A stretch of DNA of 64,000 nt from Kineothrix alysoides (GTDB lineage Bacteria; Bacillota; Clostridia; Lachnospirales; Lachnospiraceae). The position numbers and the translations under genes are program-made. Below, piece by piece: positions 62,151 through 64,000 of the stretch. The notes under the pieces were generated by a model. That model ran no database searches, was not told the origin of the DNA, and worked only from the letters and a program-made list of their open reading frames with translations. Positions within the stretch are counted from its first letter, which is position 1. The number at the start of each line of letters is the position of its first letter. The DNA is taken from contig NZ_JPNB01000001.1 in NCBI RefSeq assembly GCF_000732725.1, forward strand, positions 1,240,001 to 1,304,000, given 5' to 3'.

Positions 62151-62993
62151 ATGAATTATCAGTGGTACCCAGGGCATATGACTAAGGCAAAGCGGATGAT
62201 GCAAGAGGACATCAAGCTGATAGATTTGGTAATCGAGCTAGTCGATGCCAGAATTCCTCTCAGCAGCCGCAATCCCGATATCGACGAATTGGGAAAAAAT
62301 AAAGCAAGATTGATTCTCCTTAACAAATCGGATTTGGCGGACCCCAAATATAATAAGCTTTGGGCGGAATATTTTAAGAAAAAGGACTTCTATGTGCTGG
62401 AGATAAACTCAAAAAACGGTACGGGAATAAAAGCGATACAAGGTGTCGTACAAGAGGCTTGTAAGGAAAAAATAGAAAGAGACAGAAGAAGAGGTATCAT
62501 CAACAGACCTGTTCGGGCTATGGTTGTAGGAATACCAAATGTGGGGAAATCGACATTCATCAATACGTTTGCGGGAAAGGCATGTACAAAGACGGGAAAC
62601 AAGCCGGGTGTTACGAAGGGGAAGCAATGGATCCGCTTGAACAAAGGAATCGAACTTTTGGACACGCCAGGCATCTTATGGCCCAGATTCGAAGATCAGG
62701 CGGTAGGGATGAAGCTCGCGTTCATCGGTTCTATGAACGATGAGATTCTTCATATCGATGAATTGTCCTTGGATTTGATACATTTTTTGCAGGAGAAGTA
62801 TGACGGGGCATTGGAAAAACGCTACGAGGTGGAGCCAGGCGGAAACACTTCTGATATGCTTCGCAAGATATGTATTGCAAGACACTGCTATTTGAAGGGC
62901 GAGGAGCCGGATTTGCAAAGAGCCGCTGCCAGTGTAGTGGAAGATTTCAGGAGCGGAAAGCTGGGAAGAATTACGCTGGAATTTCCGGAATGA
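62151..62993 (+). CDS. rbgA: Ribosome biogenesis GTPase RbgA (YlqF)
   Basis: This 280-residue circularly permuted GTPase has the order G4-G1-G3: NKSDLAD near 62, GIPNVGKSTFIN near 126, DTPGILWPRF near 173. The family start MNYQWYPGHMTKAKRMM is present. It acts late in 50S assembly. It stands between two signal peptidase genes, 31 bp after the first. Confidence 0.95.
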   Translation: MNYQWYPGHMTKAKRMMQEDIKLIDLVIELVDARIPLSSRNPDIDELGKNKARLILLNKSDLADPKYNKLWAEYFKKKDFYVLEINSKNGTGIKAIQGVVQEACKEKIERDRRRGIINRPVRAMVVGIPNVGKSTFINTFAGKACTKTGNKPGVTKGKQWIRLNKGIELLDTPGILWPRFEDQAVGMKLAFIGSMNDEILHIDELSLDLIHFLQEKYDGALEKRYEVEPGGNTSDMLRKICIARHCYLKGEEPDLQRAAASVVEDFRSGKLGRITLEFPE

Positions 62994-63056
62994 TTTGAGA
63001 TATACTATTAAAATAAGCTGACATAATATGCCGGTTTGGAAGGGCATGGTTCAAGA

Positions 63057-63596
63057 ATGAAGAAAATGTTAAAAGAAATATTGAGTACCAGCGTATATCT
63101 GCTTGTGGTGCTTTGTTTGACCTATGTGGTTATTCATTTTATCGGTCAGCGGACGCAGGTGATTGGAAGCTCCATGGAGACGACCCTTAGCGATAACGAT
63201 AATTTGATCGTGGATAAGATCACTTACCGTTTTAATGACCCTAAGAGATTCGATATTGTGGTATTTCCGTTTCAATATGCGAAAGATACCTTCTATATTA
63301 AGAGAATTATCGGTTTGCCGGGAGAAAGTGTTTATATCGATGAAGACGGTGTTATTTATATCGACGGAGAGGCCCTTGAAGAGCATTACGGAAAAGAGGT
63401 CATTTTGGATGCCGGGCGGGCGAAGGAACCGGTCACCTTGGGAGAGAACGAGTATTTCGTGATGGGCGATAACCGAAACAACAGCTCTGACAGCAGAGAC
63501 CCTGCAGTGGGCAATGTTTCCAGAGATAACATTATAGGAAGAGCATGGATTCGTATTTGGCCTTTGGAGGATTTCGGCATCTTAAAACACCAGTAG
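63057..63596 (+). CDS. lepB: Signal peptidase I (second copy)
   Basis: This 179-residue paralogue of the gene at 61538 has one helix (~9-29), then the Ser in GSSMETTL near 41 and the Lys in [12 protein letters not shown] near 82, plus [16 protein letters not shown] near 142. The start is ATG 63057; GGAAGGG lies about 12 bp upstream. Two copies in 2 kb imply division of substrates or a local duplication. rnhB follows within 16 bp. Confidence 0.92.
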   Translation: MKKMLKEILSTSVYLLVVLCLTYVVIHFIGQRTQVIGSSMETTLSDNDNLIVDKITYRFNDPKRFDIVVFPFQYAKDTFYIKRIIGLPGESVYIDEDGVIYIDGEALEEHYGKEVILDAGRAKEPVTLGENEYFVMGDNRNNSSDSRDPAVGNVSRDNIIGRAWIRIWPLEDFGILKHQ

Positions 63597-63612
63597 GGAC
63601 GGAGACAAAACA

Positions 63613-64000
63613 GTGGAAGTAAAAACAATCGATATAAAGAAGATTTTTCAGGCAGCCGACATCGAAAAGCTGCCTGAATTAATAGAAAGTTATTCTGCCG
63701 ATGAGAGAAAAGCGGTACAGGTAATCATCCTTTCTGCAAAAAAGAAGTTGGAAGCTTTACATAAGGAAAGAGAAAGAATGGAGCAAATGTTCCGGTATGA
63801 GAGAGAATACTGCGATTTTGCTTATATCTGCGGCATCGACGAGGTGGGGCGGGGGCCTTTAGCGGGGCCGGTAGTGGCAGGAGCAGTAATTTTGCCAAAA
63901 GATTGTGACATTTTGTATCTTAATGATTCCAAACAATTGTCCGAAAAAAAGAGAGAAGAGTTATATGACGTTATTATGAAGGAAGCGGTCGCCACGGGAC
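63613..64000 (+). CDS. rnhB: Ribonuclease HII (partial, runs off the window)
   Basis: GTG 63613 after GGGACGGAGAC opens a frame that continues to the window end (129 codons). The catalytic Asp-Glu motif [20 protein letters not shown] begins near residue 74, and [14 protein letters not shown] follows. RNase HII removes ribonucleotides from DNA. An ~70-residue N-terminal helical extension precedes the catalytic core, as in Gram-positive RnhB. It closes the classical rplS-rbgA-rnhB order. Confidence 0.94.
   Translation, partial: MEVKTIDIKKIFQAADIEKLPELIESYSADERKAVQVIILSAKKKLEALHKERERMEQMFRYEREYCDFAYICGIDEVGRGPLAGPVVAGAVILPKDCDILYLNDSKQLSEKKREELYDVIMKEAVATG

Overview
The window looks like a chromosomal segment of a Gram-positive anaerobe of the class Clostridia, most likely family Lachnospiraceae. 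The reasons are moderate GC, strong purine-rich ribosome binding sites, frequent GTG and TTG starts, a long FtsA-like protein after coaE, Pta-AckA acetate formation, and indolepyruvate:ferredoxin oxidoreductase. Almost everything is on the plus strand; only tmcAL is clearly a minus-strand gene. No rRNA, CRISPR array, transposase or prophage is visible. There is one tRNA, Gly with anticodon CCC.

Layout. 1-9.9 kb: end of nagB, nagA, an orphan zinc-finger membrane protein, polA-coaE-ftsA-like-yycJ-like, and an ACT/UPF0210 pair. 9.9-11.8 kb: an AT-rich accessory patch with a broken GNAT gene, a dCMP-deaminase-like gene and a small exported protein. 11.8-26 kb: a GH13 alpha-glucan hydrolase behind a consensus promoter and a perfect LacI-type operator, then a seven-gene block. 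That block has three large lipoprotein solute-binding proteins with an extra N-terminal domain, two sugar-type permeases, a coiled-coil membrane fusion protein and a MacB-core-like membrane protein, and it has no ATPase. 26-29.5 kb: a bifunctional homocysteine methyltransferase/MTHFR, a His-less HPr-like protein, tRNA-Gly and a diguanylate cyclase. 29.6-34.2 kb: a MarR regulator with a heterodimeric ABC exporter. 34.2-41.2 kb: tmcAL (minus), pta, ackA, yceD-rpmF, plsX-acpP-rnc. 41.2-52.8 kb: smc (frameshifted)-ftsY, interrupted by ilvA, yitT, GH25 and araC, then ylxM-ffh-rpsP-khpA. 52.8-55.3 kb: an 83-bp-arm inverted repeat, a strongly C-depleted tract with rimM, and trmD fused to an acetyltransferase domain. 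55.3-60.7 kb: an ECF sigma/anti-sigma pair and iorAB-paaK-ACT. 60.9-64 kb: rplS, two signal peptidase genes, rbgA and the start of rnhB.

The housekeeping order (rpmF-plsX-acpP-rnc-smc-ftsY-ylxM-ffh-rpsP-khpA-rimM-trmD-rplS-rbgA-rnhB) is the classical Firmicutes one, split by two insertions. The best candidates for something undescribed are the ATPase-less solute-binding/fusion-protein cluster (13.9-26 kb), the long inverted repeat at 52.83-53.09 kb, and the TrmD-GNAT fusion. The smc frameshift should be checked against reads before it is believed. All functional calls come from reading motifs and gene order; no database search was run.
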